This document shows, piece after piece, positions 11,660 through 22,929 of a DNA stretch of 64,000 nt. The DNA is taken from positions 397,694,042 to 397,758,041 of the forward strand of contig NC_085141.1 of the NCBI RefSeq assembly GCF_024139115.2, given 5' to 3'. Origin of the DNA: Armigeres subalbatus (taxonomy: Eukaryota > Arthropoda > Insecta > Diptera > Culicidae). The translations under genes were made by a program, and so were the position numbers. Position 1 is the first letter of the stretch. Each line of letters begins with the position of its first letter. A model generated the notes under the pieces. The model made no database searches and was not told where the DNA came from. It saw nothing but the letters and a program-made list of their open reading frames with translations.

Positions 11660-12075
11660 AAGATTACAATCTTACTTGAACTACTTTCAAGAATTGGTGG
11701 ACAAGGGTCATGTATTCTAGATCAAGACCCGCCAACACTTCCCTAATAAGCTTTGGTTGCTTTCTTCGGATCCGGAGATGTTCATTTAGCACAGAACCGG
11801 GGCCACGATGCTTCCCGCACGCCAACACGACATGATCGATATCCTGATAATCTTAGCCGCAAATATAGAGATCTCCTTCCGAGAGCTCCACTTTAAAAAT
11901 ATGTGCATTCAAATAAAACTGATTGGACAACAGACGACACATGGTTCGAATGAAGTCTCGTCCCATATTCAATGGTTTTGAACCATGGACGCTTCCACAC
12001 CTGAGGGCGAATTGAATACAGCCATCTACCTAACTCCCCATTGCACAGTGGCTAAAATCGTGTTTAAAGCGCGTT
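11660..12075 (-). pseudogene. LOA/I-type non-LTR retrotransposon, C-terminal fragment
   Basis: The minus strand reads MGRDFIRTMCRLLSNQFYLN, then LSEGDLYICG, an in-frame stop, and DYQDIDHVVLACGKHRGPGS. This matches the region after the RT/RNase H domain of LOA/I-type elements, which ends in a Cys-His knuckle (C.CG..Y.DIDHVV..C). A further piece ending LDLEYMTLVHQFLK fits the usual protein end. The upstream part (GRWLYSIRPQVWKRPWF) is in another frame, so there is at least one frameshift and one stop. No RT core remains nearby. The clade assignment is from motif memory. Confidence 0.7.
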
Positions 12076-13230
12076 TATTTATTTATTTATATCAGAAGCG
12101 CATTCACGTTTCGAACCGTGGGTAGGATAAACAGGAGAAATTTGGGTGACAGTCCTGGTGTTGAGAAATCTGTGAGGGTGAGGTATATTAGAAAATGGAT
12201 AATCCGCTTCTAGCGTGCATTGATAACAGATATGCAAATATCATTCGTATAACACGGTTGCTAACATTGATTAGTGAATAGCAGGCCATGACTTTGCCTC
12301 CTTCCTCGTCGGGCAACGAACGGAGTCATACGCTCATGAGACAGCACATCAGCGATCACACCAACGGATAGCTCGTTCGGCGGAATTGGGCCACACAAAA
12401 TCGATGCGCATTTTACATATAAACAATTCTGAATATAAAAAATCTGATCGATGGTCAATGTGGGATATGGAGAGAAAATTGATTCATCAATCTTTGCTAC
12501 AAGAAGGATGGTAATGTACAGGCCTTGGAAAGCGATTGAATATTTCATTTTATTTCAAGATATAGAGACGAAAACGATTTTCACTCAAAGGCGCTTTAAA
12601 TGCGTATTAAAAAGGATAACGCGTGCACTCAGAGTGTTTCGCTTGATAAGCGAAAACACGTTCCATCACGTACACTGGGGTCGCTTTTTACACGAGTTGT
12701 TTTTACGTTCTATCCCGATCTCGGGATTTACGCGGATCCATTAAAACGAGAGATCGTAGCAAGCATCGAGCGCGGTTGGCTGCATTCAATTTCTTCTGTC
12801 ACGTTTATTTTTTCCAAAAACCTAAAAATTTGTTGCTTCCAAACACCCAAAAATTTTGTTTTCATTACTTTACGGCAAACTAGAAGTGAAGAATTTCGTG
12901 TCAAATATATCATAGTGTACAGTGTTTCATCGTCCTTCCTGTTCAGAGCATTTACGACCCTGGATTGTGAAACGCACTTTAAGGATTCAATACTTATCCT
13001 GGCGTGAACTAGAAGCAAGATGCGCTTTCTTTCCTTCTTCTTGGAGAAGAATTGGATGTCTGGACATATCACTGCAATGTGTGCGGACCTGAATCATTTT
13101 TTTTGCGGCAGGCACAGCAGCAGCCTCAAGCAGCCTGGACACTAACTGCTACCAGAACTTTCACAACAACGAACCCCACAAGAACCTTGTAGCTGCCAAT
13201 TCGCCACAGTTTCGAATGAAGCAAAGGGGG
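12075..13230. other. Unassigned; mixed AT-rich and GC-richer sequence
   Basis: Small overlapping ORFs on both strands (12451-13072) look like shadows of each other and match nothing I know. The phrase GATTTACGCGGAT near 12725 recurs near 13750, suggesting a short shared repeat on either side of the duplicated locus that follows. Confidence 0.4.
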
Positions 13231-13239
13231 ATGAGCAGC

Positions 13240-13740
13240 GCATTGAATGATGTCGATATTCCTGATGTGTCTTGTCCAAAACTGGAGCAATTTTGACAGT
13301 GGCTGAACTGGTGAGCACGTTCCAATTTCCTTTATCTCTTCAATTATACTTTATCAACTTAAAAATTGAACATTAAATACGTACAGGGCATCGTTTGCTT
13401 CTATTGCCGCGGATATTGTGGGAGTCCCAGGTATCCGGTTCACGCTTTAGTTAGCAACGGTGGCTCTTCTCGACCTTCTATTCCCCGAGTAGTTAGTACG
13501 AATAAGGGCGTCCTTGTGAAGTTTTGCTGTACCTGTTATGAACAACTAGCACATCCCATTCCCTGCACATTCTGAAGAAACCTTTCTTGCTTCAGAAGTG
13601 AATCCTTTTTGTAGTACTAGTCTTCGTAACAATAAGGGCACCATTACAGAGCATGAGATATGATCAAATTATTCGTAGTACTACTTCACCAACGCCCCAG
13701 CTGGGTGAGGGTGAGGATGACACTCACTCACACATATACG
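13240..13740 (+). pseudogene. Duplicated intron-containing locus, copy 1 (broken)
   Basis: This is homologous to 46590-46789 plus 48258-48530. An intron-like segment at 13311-13386 (76 bp) starts GTGAGCACGTTCC and ends TACGTACAG. In copy 2 the equivalent segment is 81 bp and its removal keeps a frame open across the junction. Here the upstream frame reads NWSNFDSG and then TGA where copy 2 has Trp, and an insertion after GGCATCGTTTGCT shifts the downstream exon, so this copy is dead. The shared sequence continues ~290 bp past the stop. I do not recognise the small hydrophobic protein. It could be a duplicated host gene or part of a repeat that carries an intron. Confidence 0.6.
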
Positions 13741-13852
13741 GATCTCGAGATTTACGCGGATTTTTCGCCGCGGTCTATCTAATGGATTCGGGAACACGTG
13801 GAGACCGTAAAAATCGATTTTCGATTAAGTCGCTTTTAACGCGGTTTTTGTG

Positions 13853-14035
13853 GGCTTTGCGGCCGTGCGGTTAGCGACGTCAATCGTTCAGCTGGACGCA
13901 TGTGCTGTGGAGTCCACTGGACACTGGTACACTGGGTGTTGTGTGAATGTCCTGTTCGTTGCGTCATTCTAGATGTTAAGTGTTCAGTGCGACCTCTGGT
14001 CGAAGACGGTGATTCTTTTTTAAGCAACGTAAGAG
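13853..14035 (+). mobile_element. SINE-like fragment (GGCTTTGCGGCCGTGCGGTTAG head)
   Basis: The head GCGGCCGTGCGGTTAGCG resembles a tRNA box A region. The following TCTAGATGTTAAGTGTTCAG and GACCTCTGGTCGAAGACGGTG match a tRNA-related repeat I recall as common in Aedes and Culex. No clear box B remains, so this copy is diverged. No target duplication was identified. Confidence 0.45.
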
Positions 14036-14540
14036 TACTTCACACGCTCAAGCAGTTTGTGAAGAATAACGCTTATTTCGACAGAAACAATACGTTCTAG
14101 AAGTGCACGACCCATAAACCTCACCGGCTTGTGACTAGGGAAAAAATAATTCATACATTCTCGCTTGGTTGGACGGTGCACATTCTTGGCTTATTGGTCA
14201 CAGAACTGCTCGTGAAATAAAGCAGGAGAGACTCTGGTAAAGCCACAAATTTCTCTAGAAATATGTTTCTAAAACTATTGATGTAAATGTCGTTTCAGTC
14301 ATCATGTATATAAAATCGAAGATTTTTAAATTTTGTTCATTTGAACTGTTGTCCTTTCTTCCTCAGAAACTCCCTTTGGGAAACAGAATCAGAACCCCTT
14401 GCGGGACAGATTTCAGCCGGGCTTGAGACTTCTATTAATCCACTTAAATAAATAAAACATTAAACTCCCCGAAATTTTATTATATTTTTTACTAGACAGT
14501 ATTGCAACTAAAATAATTACCTAAAGAGATACCCTCTTCG
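14036..14540. other. Unassigned spacer
   Basis: AT-rich sequence between the SINE-like fragment and the 3' end of the split non-LTR element. Nothing recognised. Confidence 0.5.
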
Positions 14541-14544
14541 ATTA

Positions 14545-15302
14545 CCCAGATACGAGACCCGCTATCGCTTGATTGCGCTTGAAACCCTCAGAGTGCAAAG
14601 AAATGTGTCCAGAACATCGCCGATGTTCTCCAAGTTAGAACTGATTGTGAAACCATTCTCCAACTCATCGATCTGAACGTCACGGGTCCGAACGTGAATA
14701 AGTTAACAACGATCGTGGTAACTCGGCAGTTGAACAGGGTTTCCCCAGTGTAACTTACGTAGTGCGAATCGCAAAAACCTGCGTTCTACCGACTCAATTT
14801 TTTCAACGCCGTTGTTGTACTTTGGGCTCCATACCTCAGAACAATATTCTAAGATGGAACGCGATAAGGAGCAGTATAACACTTTTAGGCAATAGATATC
14901 AGTATTTTTTTGCAATTCTGAAAATGCATCCGAGAGATCGAGAAGCCTTGTCCACAACGTACGATACATGCTGCTTAAATGTGAGTCGGGAATCCATGAT
15001 TAATCCCAAATCCTTGATATGGTCAACGCGTTCGATTTCTGCATTCAGTAAACGATAATTAAAGCAATACGGATTTTTTCCGTGAAAAAGAAATTACAGA
15101 ACATTTCTTTGGGTGTACCATCATACGGTTGAGCCTGCACCAATCCGCGAACACTTCAAGCTGGTACAGGAGAAAGCGACAATCTCCAGTAGAGCGAATG
15201 AGACCAAACATTTTCAGCTCGTCTGCAAATGATAGTCGTGGAGCCTTCAGAGCTAGATGCACGTCGTGTAAGTACAGTAGGAACAGGAACGGACCCAAGT
15301 GG
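14545..15302 (-). pseudogene. Non-LTR retrotransposon RT, C-terminal half
   Basis: Reading leftwards on the minus strand: HLGPFLFLLYLHDV, SFADELKMF (normal family motif FADD, here ADE), MMVHPKKCSVISFSRKK, then CLKVLYCSLSRSILEYCSEVW and ERRFLRFALRKL. These are RT motifs 4-7 and the thumb of a jockey/CR1-type non-LTR RT. It has several frameshifts. The N-terminal half of the same RT lies at 18484-18985, because a DNA element inserted at the codons for HL of the QGSHLGP motif. The last ~150 bp (14545-14700) are decayed. Confidence 0.85.
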
Positions 15303-15509
15303 ATAAGGGTATACGATAATACACTTTTTCCTGGCGAAACGAAACGGAACGAAATATAGATTTATTTCCGAGACCATGAAACGTTACGAAATCAAGGTCT
15401 ATTTAATTCGAAATTTTTCGAAAAGAAACGAAATTTTAAAATTTTTCCGCGGAGTTTTTGTTGAATTGCTTATGTACGCAATTTAAATTTAATTTTTGGA
15501 AGTCAAAAA

Positions 15510-15713
15510 AGGCCGTTACAAATGTTTAAATAAAATTGTGACCCACTGCTCGAGGGTGGTTGGGATTTTCGGTGGATAATAAAAAAAATCAAAAAATTCC
15601 CTGGATTTGTCAAAGAATGTTTTGAAAATCCTCAAAATCACCCGATTTTTTTTGTGCCCCTTCCAAAAGTTCTGAGGGGAGACATAATTGTTTTCAAATA
15701 TTTGTATTGGCCT
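15510..15713. mobile_element. MITE, AGGCCGTTACAAAT family (deleted copy)
   Basis: The left end AGGCCGTTACAAATGTTTAAA and right end TTCAAATATTTGTATTGGCCT are inverted repeats. The interior words GGTGGATAATAAAA, AAAGAATGTTTTGAAAATCC and GGGGAGACA also occur in the longer copy at 62968-63341, so this is an internally deleted relative. It is nested in the 3.18-kb element. Confidence 0.75.
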
Positions 15714-17022
15714 AACTGTTACGCAACAAATAGAGTTCTAGTAACAGAAGAAGCAGTATATGAAAGCGGTTTCAAAGGAATTAACCGTGAAGCATATGCC
15801 CCCGAATAACATCAGTTTATATCAGTTTGAAATTCTTCTAGTGATGAGCACTATCGTTTTATTAATTATCGTTTATTTGGAAGGCTCATCTGCCGTGAAA
15901 CGTTACGGGGCCGAAATCATGTGTTAATACAATTTTTCATGATTCTTATACAGTAATGTTAGTTTTGAAAAACCGAAAGACTCGCGGTTTGGCCGAGGTT
16001 AGGGCATACAATAATACAGTAGAAAAGGAAGGGATTTTAGGCTGCTTAAGTAATTACGATGCTGATCGTTCACAATGTTTACATTCTTGGCGATGATTAA
16101 CACCTGTAACATGTGATGAGCACTTAACGAATATAATTCTGTTAAAACTCTTATTTCACCTTAACATTAATTGATAATGTTGAAGTATACTCCATATCGT
16201 CCTACAGATGAGCAAAATGTATCCGCAATACAACCAGCACGAGCTATCAAAGATTCGATAGCGAATCCGAACACCGATCGATCCACTTCATAGGTGGCTA
16301 ACCATCTGAAATTTGTTTATCTCGCACTTTCTTTTTAACAATGCAGCGAGTTTAGATAGTTTGCTATGGATTTTATAGTTTGAGGTGGTAAAGGATGATT
16401 GCATCTTTCTTTAGAAGCAACAATCATGGTTGCAGATTTGAATCTTGTGCGTTATTAACGAAAGAAAAAATCGATGAAGAGAAATCGATCAATGCAGTTA
16501 CGCCCTTATGAAACTATGCGCGAGATATGATTTGTCACGATTTGTCATGTTTTTTAAGTTCTATAAAGTTCGTCGATTTCTTCAATTAAGGCTCAAGAAA
16601 AGTTGAAAGATGAAAAGAGTTTACTGAATGATTTACCACCGGCGTTGTGTCGTCTGTCTCTTTAAGTCCTTCGAAAAATTGAAATTGTAGTAGTGTAATA
16701 CTGGCAATACCACAAACACTCAGTCAAAAAATAAAGATTTGTGTAGTGGTTTTTTGTTTCCCCTTAAGTGCAAGAATCAGCTGGTATGGACAGCACTCTG
16801 GCAAATTCCACACAAAGATCTAGAAATACCTACGACTCTGCCATGTTACCTACATATTTTGCAAATAGTTAATCAATATGACAAAATTTCAAACCTGCAG
16901 AACTGTATGTATATTAAGTTGATTTGTTGAATATTGTCTGTTGTATTACAGATAACACATACTTTCTATGAGATTCAAATTGTAATTTGAACGTGAAATG
17001 TTGCACATTTTGTTTTTCTTAG

Positions 17023-17107
17023 GGCCTTCTCCATGCTCTCTTAACTCTTGAACGGTGCTCATTCATATGCTTAAACCTGGCTTAATGCCTAAGTGGTGGA
17101 GAAGGCC
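17023..17107. repeat. Hairpin with 11-bp perfect arms
   Basis: GGCCTTCTCCA at 17023-17033 and TGGAGAAGGCC at 17097-17107 are exact reverse complements enclosing 63 bp. It may be a short MITE, but no target duplication was resolved. Confidence 0.65.
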
Positions 17108-17282
17108 TTTAGTAAGAAAGAGGCGCCCAGAAAAGACTTCGTCAAGGACGCATCTTCGTAATTTTCTCGACGAATTCTTCGCATTTTCTTCGTAAATTTC
17201 ACGGCAATTTCTTCGGGACTTCTAATGAAAATCCTTTGGAATATACGAAGGAACTTTCTAGGAGAGATCGACTATGATGGTG

Positions 17283-17366
17283 ATATTTGAGGTTATGGCT
17301 TTCAGTCTTCTTATGCTCAAAAACGTTTTTGAGCATAAGAAGACTGAAAGCCATAACCTCAAATAT
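17283..17366. repeat. Perfect 84-bp palindrome without spacer
   Basis: Two 42-bp arms meet at the centre CTCAAAAACGTTTTTGAG (axis between 17324 and 17325). Every base pairs, from ATATTTGAGG at the left end to CCTCAAATAT at the right. The flanks are not complementary to each other. Confidence 0.95.
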
Positions 17367-18483
17367 ACGATGGAATATCAAAGAAATTGTTCAAAATTTG
17401 AACGAAAAATTATTCAAATTCCGACTTTTTGAGTTTCTACAAAAAATACTTGTAATTTTTGTAGAAAACCGTGAATTTTCGTGATTTTTTTTTCGAAGTT
17501 TCAGAAAAGTCTACAAAAGTCTACCAGGGTTAGGAGGGCTTGAAAATGTGAAATTTCGATCTACGTGGTTTGTGGACAGCCCCTTACGAACATATTCACC
17601 ACAGAGAAACAGACGTCTCACTTAGAACAAAATGCAATCAAAATCATCGTGACGGAAGCAGAAGAAAATTAAATACGTAGGGCTAACGATCTGATAGTCG
17701 TGGGTGTGCTTATAGTTGCGGCATTACAGTGTGCGTTACAATTACGAATCAAACGCAGCAACCCATTACGTCCAATCATAAAACGATATATCAATATACA
17801 AAGCAAATGAAAACAGCATTGATTATCTTCAAAAACTGATGCATATCTGGAAAATACCTTACTAAATTTTCGCATGTACACCAATACTTGCGGTAGTGTT
17901 CCTATAGTTGCGAGCCCCAAGAAAACAATGGGATTTGCAACTTTTGGAAAACTAATTAAAAAATACCGAAACAGTGTACTAAAAATTAGAGTTAGGACGG
18001 AATACATGCAACGGAAGCATTTTTCCAATAAAAATGATGGGGGACGCTTCGAATGTATATCTAAGGTAAGCGAAAAGCGAAATTCTAGGAAAATTAATAT
18101 TGTTTGAACATGCTTAGTTCCTCCACTATTGGATTATTTACCTTATTTGTCGACTCGAAATGGGGTTACGTAAATGGTAGGCGACAATATAAAAAAAACT
18201 TGTATGCACTACACAATTTAAAAATAGCCTCTTTGATTTTTTTCAGCGGCGCAGCCGAAGTTTTGAATAATTTGAAGTATGATATTTGAATCAGTTTAGA
18301 AATTCCGCGGAATTCCGTTAAATTTCGTTAAAAGCTAGTTTTTGACGGTGAAATTTATGTAAATTAACGAAACGAAACGAAATCAAAAAATCAGATTTCA
18401 CCGTGCTCCAATTCCGCGAAATTCCGCGGAATTTCGTTTCGAACCATTTGAAACGAAATTTTTCGAAATACCGCATATGCTTA

Positions 18484-18985
18484 CAAGTGGCTACCTTGAG
18501 GTATACCTGATGTTGAAATAAAACTGGGTGCCTGGAAATCTCCGATTACAACCACAATCTTACGGTGTGTGAGGTATGAAGGAAACCATCTTAGAAAACA
18601 ACCGTTAATGCCGAATTTCTTCATTTTTGCAATCGCAATATCATGGTTCACTTTATCGAATGCAGCGGCCAGGTCCGTGTAGATCCATACTATCGGTTAT
18701 ATAGGAAGTCAAGCAGAGCAAGTCAGTAGAGTGTCGATCGCCCGATCGTCATGTTGGTCGTTGCTGAGAAATAGTTTGCAATGGGCATCAAGTGGCTCCA
18801 AAATCTCCCAGCTTGAATAATTTTGAAACTGAATTTAAAGAAGTGATACCACCGTAGTTATTAATGTCACGTTTGTTGCCTTTCTTGTGTACCGGAAACA
18901 TGTTCGCAGTTTTCCAGCAAGCAGGAAATGTACCACTGTTGATAGATGCTTGAAAGATAAGAAGTATCGAGGTCACCACTAGAAC
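18484..18985 (-). pseudogene. Non-LTR retrotransposon RT, N-terminal half
   Basis: The minus strand encodes FPACWKTANMFPVHKKGNKR then INNYGGITSLNSVSKLF, typical of RT motifs 1-2, and ends SGIPQGSHL at 18484-18510. The next residues, HLGPFLF, are found at 15296 after the 3.18-kb insertion. Frameshifts occur in between. Its 5' side is cut at about 18988, where a truncated SINE begins. No endonuclease domain remains. Confidence 0.85.
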
Positions 18986-18987
18986 TC

Positions 18988-19235
18988 TCCAGAACATCCG
19001 AATGCGCAGCCTATACGGTGGCGTATTGAGGAACGTCCATACCGTTACGATTACCGATGACGACTGATAAATTATTTCTTCTCAGGCATACGACGAATGG
19101 ACACAATAGACTCACACGGTGAGATGGACCAGCAACTACAACAACAATGCATAATGAAAAATCCAAAAATAGATTCTGGCACAGTAGCGGATCAGTAACA
19201 CAGAGTGGCTACCAAATAAACAAAGGAATAAAAAA
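18988..19235 (+). mobile_element. 5'-truncated copy of the tRNA-Met-like SINE
   Basis: GCGCAGCCTATACGGTGGCG, GATGACGACTGA, CTTCTCAGGCAT, ATGGACACAATAGACTCAC and AGAGTGGCTACCAAATAAAC follow the same order as in the body of the SINE at 2339-2772. The tRNA-like head is missing. The tail ends GGAATAAAAAAG. Confidence 0.85.
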
Positions 19236-19389
19236 GTCCACTATCGGTCGAAATTGATAGTTACTGATGTTTTTCAACTTGATAACTAGAGAGCCGAACA
19301 GACAGCACAGTTGAAAGCTCTGAAAATTACACGCTTCGGAAATATTTGTACCCAAATTTTAGTTAAAAACAATATTTTCAGCTTTTAGT

Positions 19390-19535
19390 GTAAATGTCTT
19401 CACTTGTCATCAGACGGGTTTATACAATTTTATTTTATTCCACCACTTGATTGTACCTTTTACAGATACGTATTTCGACCTCAACAGTAAGACCGTCTTC
19501 AGTGTCTCGTACTTGGCTCGACTTCCGTCGGTCCG
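19390..19535 (-). mobile_element. Penelope-like terminal repeat fragment with hammerhead-like motif (candidate)
   Basis: On the minus strand: CTGAAGAC (19495-19502), a GGTC/GGTC-bounded hairpin, GAAA (19473-19476), the palindrome ATACGTAT and then C. In a hammerhead reading these correspond to CUGANGA, stem II, GAAA, a minimal stem III and the cleavage base. ACA before CTGA can pair with TGT after the C, and a GTAC pairs with GTAC further out (stem I). One extra C sits at the base of stem II, so it is not a canonical ribozyme. A second copy is at 60543-60690. Penelope-like elements are known to carry hammerhead motifs. Confidence 0.45.
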
Positions 19536-19725
19536 GTCCAGCATGTTTTCGTGTTGAATCTATCTCAACAACCCCTGAGCAAAGTGTACAGGCCAAGTTC
19601 CAGATAAAGAAGCAAAAAAAGAAGAAGAAGGTTTTATGGTCGAACAAATTATACGGTCACATTTGTCATTAGGCCGAACTGGTCATTTAATTTATTTAGT
19701 CTACATCTAAACAGATAACACTGAA

Positions 19726-21646
19726 TCAACAAATTGACGCCACAATACTCCATCCTCGAATACGCCCCACGCTCGCTAAGTCATTTTGCATCTGGTCTGC
19801 CCATCTCGCTCGCTGCGCTCCACGCCGTCTCGTACCTGCCGGATCGGAAGCGTACACCATCTTAGCAGGGTTGCTGTCCAGCATTCTTGCAACATGTCCT
19901 GCACATCGTACCCTTCCGGCTTTAGCTACCTTCTTTATACTGGCTTCGCCGTAGAGTTGGGCGAGCTCGTGGTTCATTATTCGCCGCTACACACCGTCTT
20001 CTTGCACACCGCCAAAGATGGTCCTAAGCATCCGTCTCTCGAATACTCCAAGTGCTTGCATGTCCTCATCGAGCATTGTCCATGTTTCATGTCCGTAGAG
20101 GACAACCGGTCCTATTAGCGTCTTGTACATGACACATTTGGTGCGAGGGAGAATCTTTTTTGACCGCAGGTTCTTCTGGAGCCCGTAGTAGGCCCGATTT
20201 CCACAGATGATGTTCCTTCGTTAACAAGGATCCGAGGTAGATGAATTCCTCGACCACCTCGAAGGTATCCCCGTCTATCGTAACACTGCTTCCAGGCGGG
20301 CCCTGTCGCGCTCGGTTCCTCCCACAAGCATGTACTTGGTCTTTGACGCATTCACCACCAGTCCAACTTTTGTTGCTTCACGTTTCAGGCGGGTGTACAG
20401 TTCTGCCACCTTTGCAAATGTTCGGCCAACAATGTCCATGTCATCCGCAAAACAAATAAATTGACTGGATCTGTTCAAAATCGTACATCGGCTGTTACAC
20501 CCGGCTCTCCGCATGACACCTTCAAGGGCAATGTTGAACAACAGGCACGAAAGTCCATCACCTTGTCTTAGTCCCCGGCGCGATTCGAACGAACTGGAGT
20601 GTTCGCCCGAAGTCTTCACACAGTTTTGCACACCATCCACCGTTGCTTTGATAAGTCTGGTAAGCTTCCTAGGAAAGCTGTTCTCGTCCATTATTTTCCA
20701 TAGCTCTACGCGGTCTATACTGTCGTATGCCGCCTTGAACAGATGGTGCGTTGGGACCTGGTATTCACGGCATTTTTGAAGGATTTGCCGTACAGTAAAG
20801 AACTGGTCCGTTGTCAAGCGGCCGTTGATATCTTCCAACGAACTCATTCACTAATGGTGACAGACGACGGAAGATGATCTGGAATATCACTTTGTAGGCG
20901 GCATTAAGGATGGTGATCGCTCGAAAGTTCTCACACTCCAGTTTGGCTCCTTTCTTGTAGATGAGACATATAACCCCTTCCTTCCACTCCTCCGGTAGCT
21001 GTTCAGCTTCCCAGATTCTGACTATCATTTTGTGCAGGCAAGTGGCTAGCTTTTCCGGGCCCATCTTGATGAGCTCAGCTCCGATACCAACCTTACCAGC
21101 TGCTTTATTTGTCTTCACCTGTTGAATGGCATCCTTAACTTCCCTCAAGGTGGGGTCTGGTTGGCTTCCATCGTCCGCTGAACTGACGTAGTCATCTCCT
21201 CCGCTGCCTTGACTTTCACTGCCTGTACTCTCAGCGCCATTCAGATGTTCTTCGTAGTGCTGCTTCCACCTTTCGATCACCACACGTTTGTCCGTCAAGA
21301 TGCTCCCATCCTTATCCCGGCATATTTCGGCTCGCGGCACGAAACCTTTGCGGGATGCGTTGAGCTTCTGATAAAACTTGCGTGTATCTTGAGAACGGCA
21401 CAGCTGTTCCATCTCCTCGCACTCCGCTTCTTCCAGGCGGCGTTTCTTCTCCTGAAAAAGGCGGGTCTGCTGTCTCCGCTTCCGTCTATAACGTTCCACG
21501 TTCTGCCGGGTACCTTGCTGCAGCGCGTTCCGTCGACTTCGACCCATATACCCGACGTTGTTCTCCGCTGCGTCGTTAATGGCTGCTTTGACTGTATTCC
21601 AGCAGTCCTCAAGAGGGGCCCCATCGAGCTCACCCTCTTCCGGCAA
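19726..21646 (-). pseudogene. RTE linker, reverse transcriptase and C-terminal region
   Basis: A charged linker (residues 1-130 of the 293-codon frame 20765-21646) precedes RT motifs: LPEEWKEGVICLIYKKGAKL, CENFRAITILNAAYKVI, then after a frameshift near 20800 THHLFKAAYDSID, RRGLRQGDGLSCLLFNIALE and CFADDMDIVGR (catalytic ADD). The usual IDF between HLF and KAAYD is missing, a 9-bp deletion. Further frameshifts near 20280 and 20000 separate the C-terminal Arg-rich segment (19726-19977). Confidence 0.92.
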
Positions 21647-21739
21647 CGCTGCCTCGAGATGCTGCGCGTATGCAGTGGCGACATCAGGTTGCTTCAGTCG
21701 CTCTAGGTCGTACCGCGGCGGTCGTCAGTACCGAACATT

Positions 21740-22540
21740 GTTGATGACGGATAGTTTTGGGCGCAGTTTAACCATCACCAGATAGTGGTCAGAGTCGATG
21801 TTAGCGCCACGATATGTCCTGACGTCGATAATGTCGGAGAAGTGCCGTCCATCAATCAGAACGTGGTCGATTTGTGATTCTGTCTGCAGTGGTGATCTCC
21901 AGGTGTACCGATACGGGAGGCTGTGTTGGAAGTAGGTGCTGCGAATGGCCATATTATTCTTGGAGAGGCGAAATCAATTAGTCGTAGGCCGTTTTCGTTC
22001 GTCAGCCGGTGAGCGCTGAACTTTCCAATAGTCGGTCTAAACTCCTCCTCTTGGCCAACCTGAGCGTTCAAATCTCCTATGATGATTTTGACGTCGTGGC
22101 TTGGGCAGCTGTCGTACTCACGTTCCAGCTGCGCGTAGAATGCGTTCTTATCATCATCAGTGCTTCCGGAGTGTGGGCTATGGACGTTGATTATGCTGAA
22201 GTTGAAGAACCGGCCTTTGATCCTCAACCTGCACATTCTTTCATTGATCGGCCACCACCCGATCACGCGCCTTTACATATCGCCCATCACTATGACTCCC
22301 AGCTCGTGTGTGTTGCCGCTGCTCTGGTAGATGGTATGATTACCTCTAAACGTTCGCACCATTGATCCCTTCCAACAAACCTCCTGCAGCGCTACGATGC
22401 CGAATCCACGGTCCTTGAGCACATCGGCGAGTATGCGTGTGCTTCCGATGATGTTGAGAGATTTGCTGTTCCACGAACCGAGTTTCCAATCGCTAGTCCC
22501 TTTTCGTCGCAGTGATCTTCGCCGATGGTTCCAGTCCATA
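21740..22540 (-). pseudogene. RTE APE-type endonuclease domain
   Basis: From the N-terminus: KLGSWNSKSLNIIGSTRILA, IVALQEVCWKGS (the conserved Glu), then in another frame IIIGDLNAQVGQEEEFRP (the D.N motif), then IDHVLIDGRHFSDIIDVR and SDHYLVMVKLRPKLS (the SDH motif). All signature residues of the endonuclease, which nicks target DNA for target-primed reverse transcription, are present. At least three reading frames are needed, with breaks near 22270 and 21950. Confidence 0.9.
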
Positions 22541-22929
22541 CTCTCTTATTGATTGTTCGTTGCTTATGTTTTTTAAAGGCTGGCTTGCAGGGCCTGACAC
22601 CAAACACCCTAAATTTCCGGAGGTCCATTCCTCCTTATTCCCGGTGGACCATGGTGCACAGTTTCACTTAGAGTCCCTCGCTGGCACTCGGACGATGATC
22701 AGCCGCCCCTAACATGGAGAACAGACGCTGTTGTGAGCTGATCCTGACATGGAGAACAGACGCTCAATAAGATTTTCACCTCCGGAAGGAGCAAACCCCC
22801 TTCCTGTCAGCATACGACCATAGTTCCCACCGGGTTTGGTTACCCGATCTTCCCTAAGATTGCTCGTATTCCGGCCAGCACCGTGGAGAGGTAGGGATAG
22901 GAGTTGCTGGGTAAGAGGCTAAGGACCGC

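Larger units (their letters stand above)
15303..18483. mobile_element. 3.18-kb DNA transposon-like insertion (hAT-like TSD)
   Basis: It is bounded by CAAGTGG at 15296-15302 and 18484-18490 (8 bp CCAAGTGG/ACAAGTGG with one mismatch). The ends are imperfect inverted repeats: ATAAGGGTATACGATAATA on the left and, reverse-complemented on the right, TAAGCATATGCGGTATTT. Subterminal zones are packed with CGAAACGAAAC and TTCCGCGGAA words in both orientations. No transposase domain is recognisable. ORFs near 17669-18107 on both strands match nothing I know. The interior contains a nested MITE (15510-15713), a hairpin (17023-17107) and an 84-bp perfect palindrome. An 8-bp duplication fits hAT, but P- or Mutator-like elements are not excluded. 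Confidence 0.8.

Noticed and set aside
21209..21706. 165-codon plus-strand ORF opposite the RTE linker
   Set aside because: It is the antisense shadow of the RTE coding sequence, which carries clear RT and endonuclease motifs on the minus strand.
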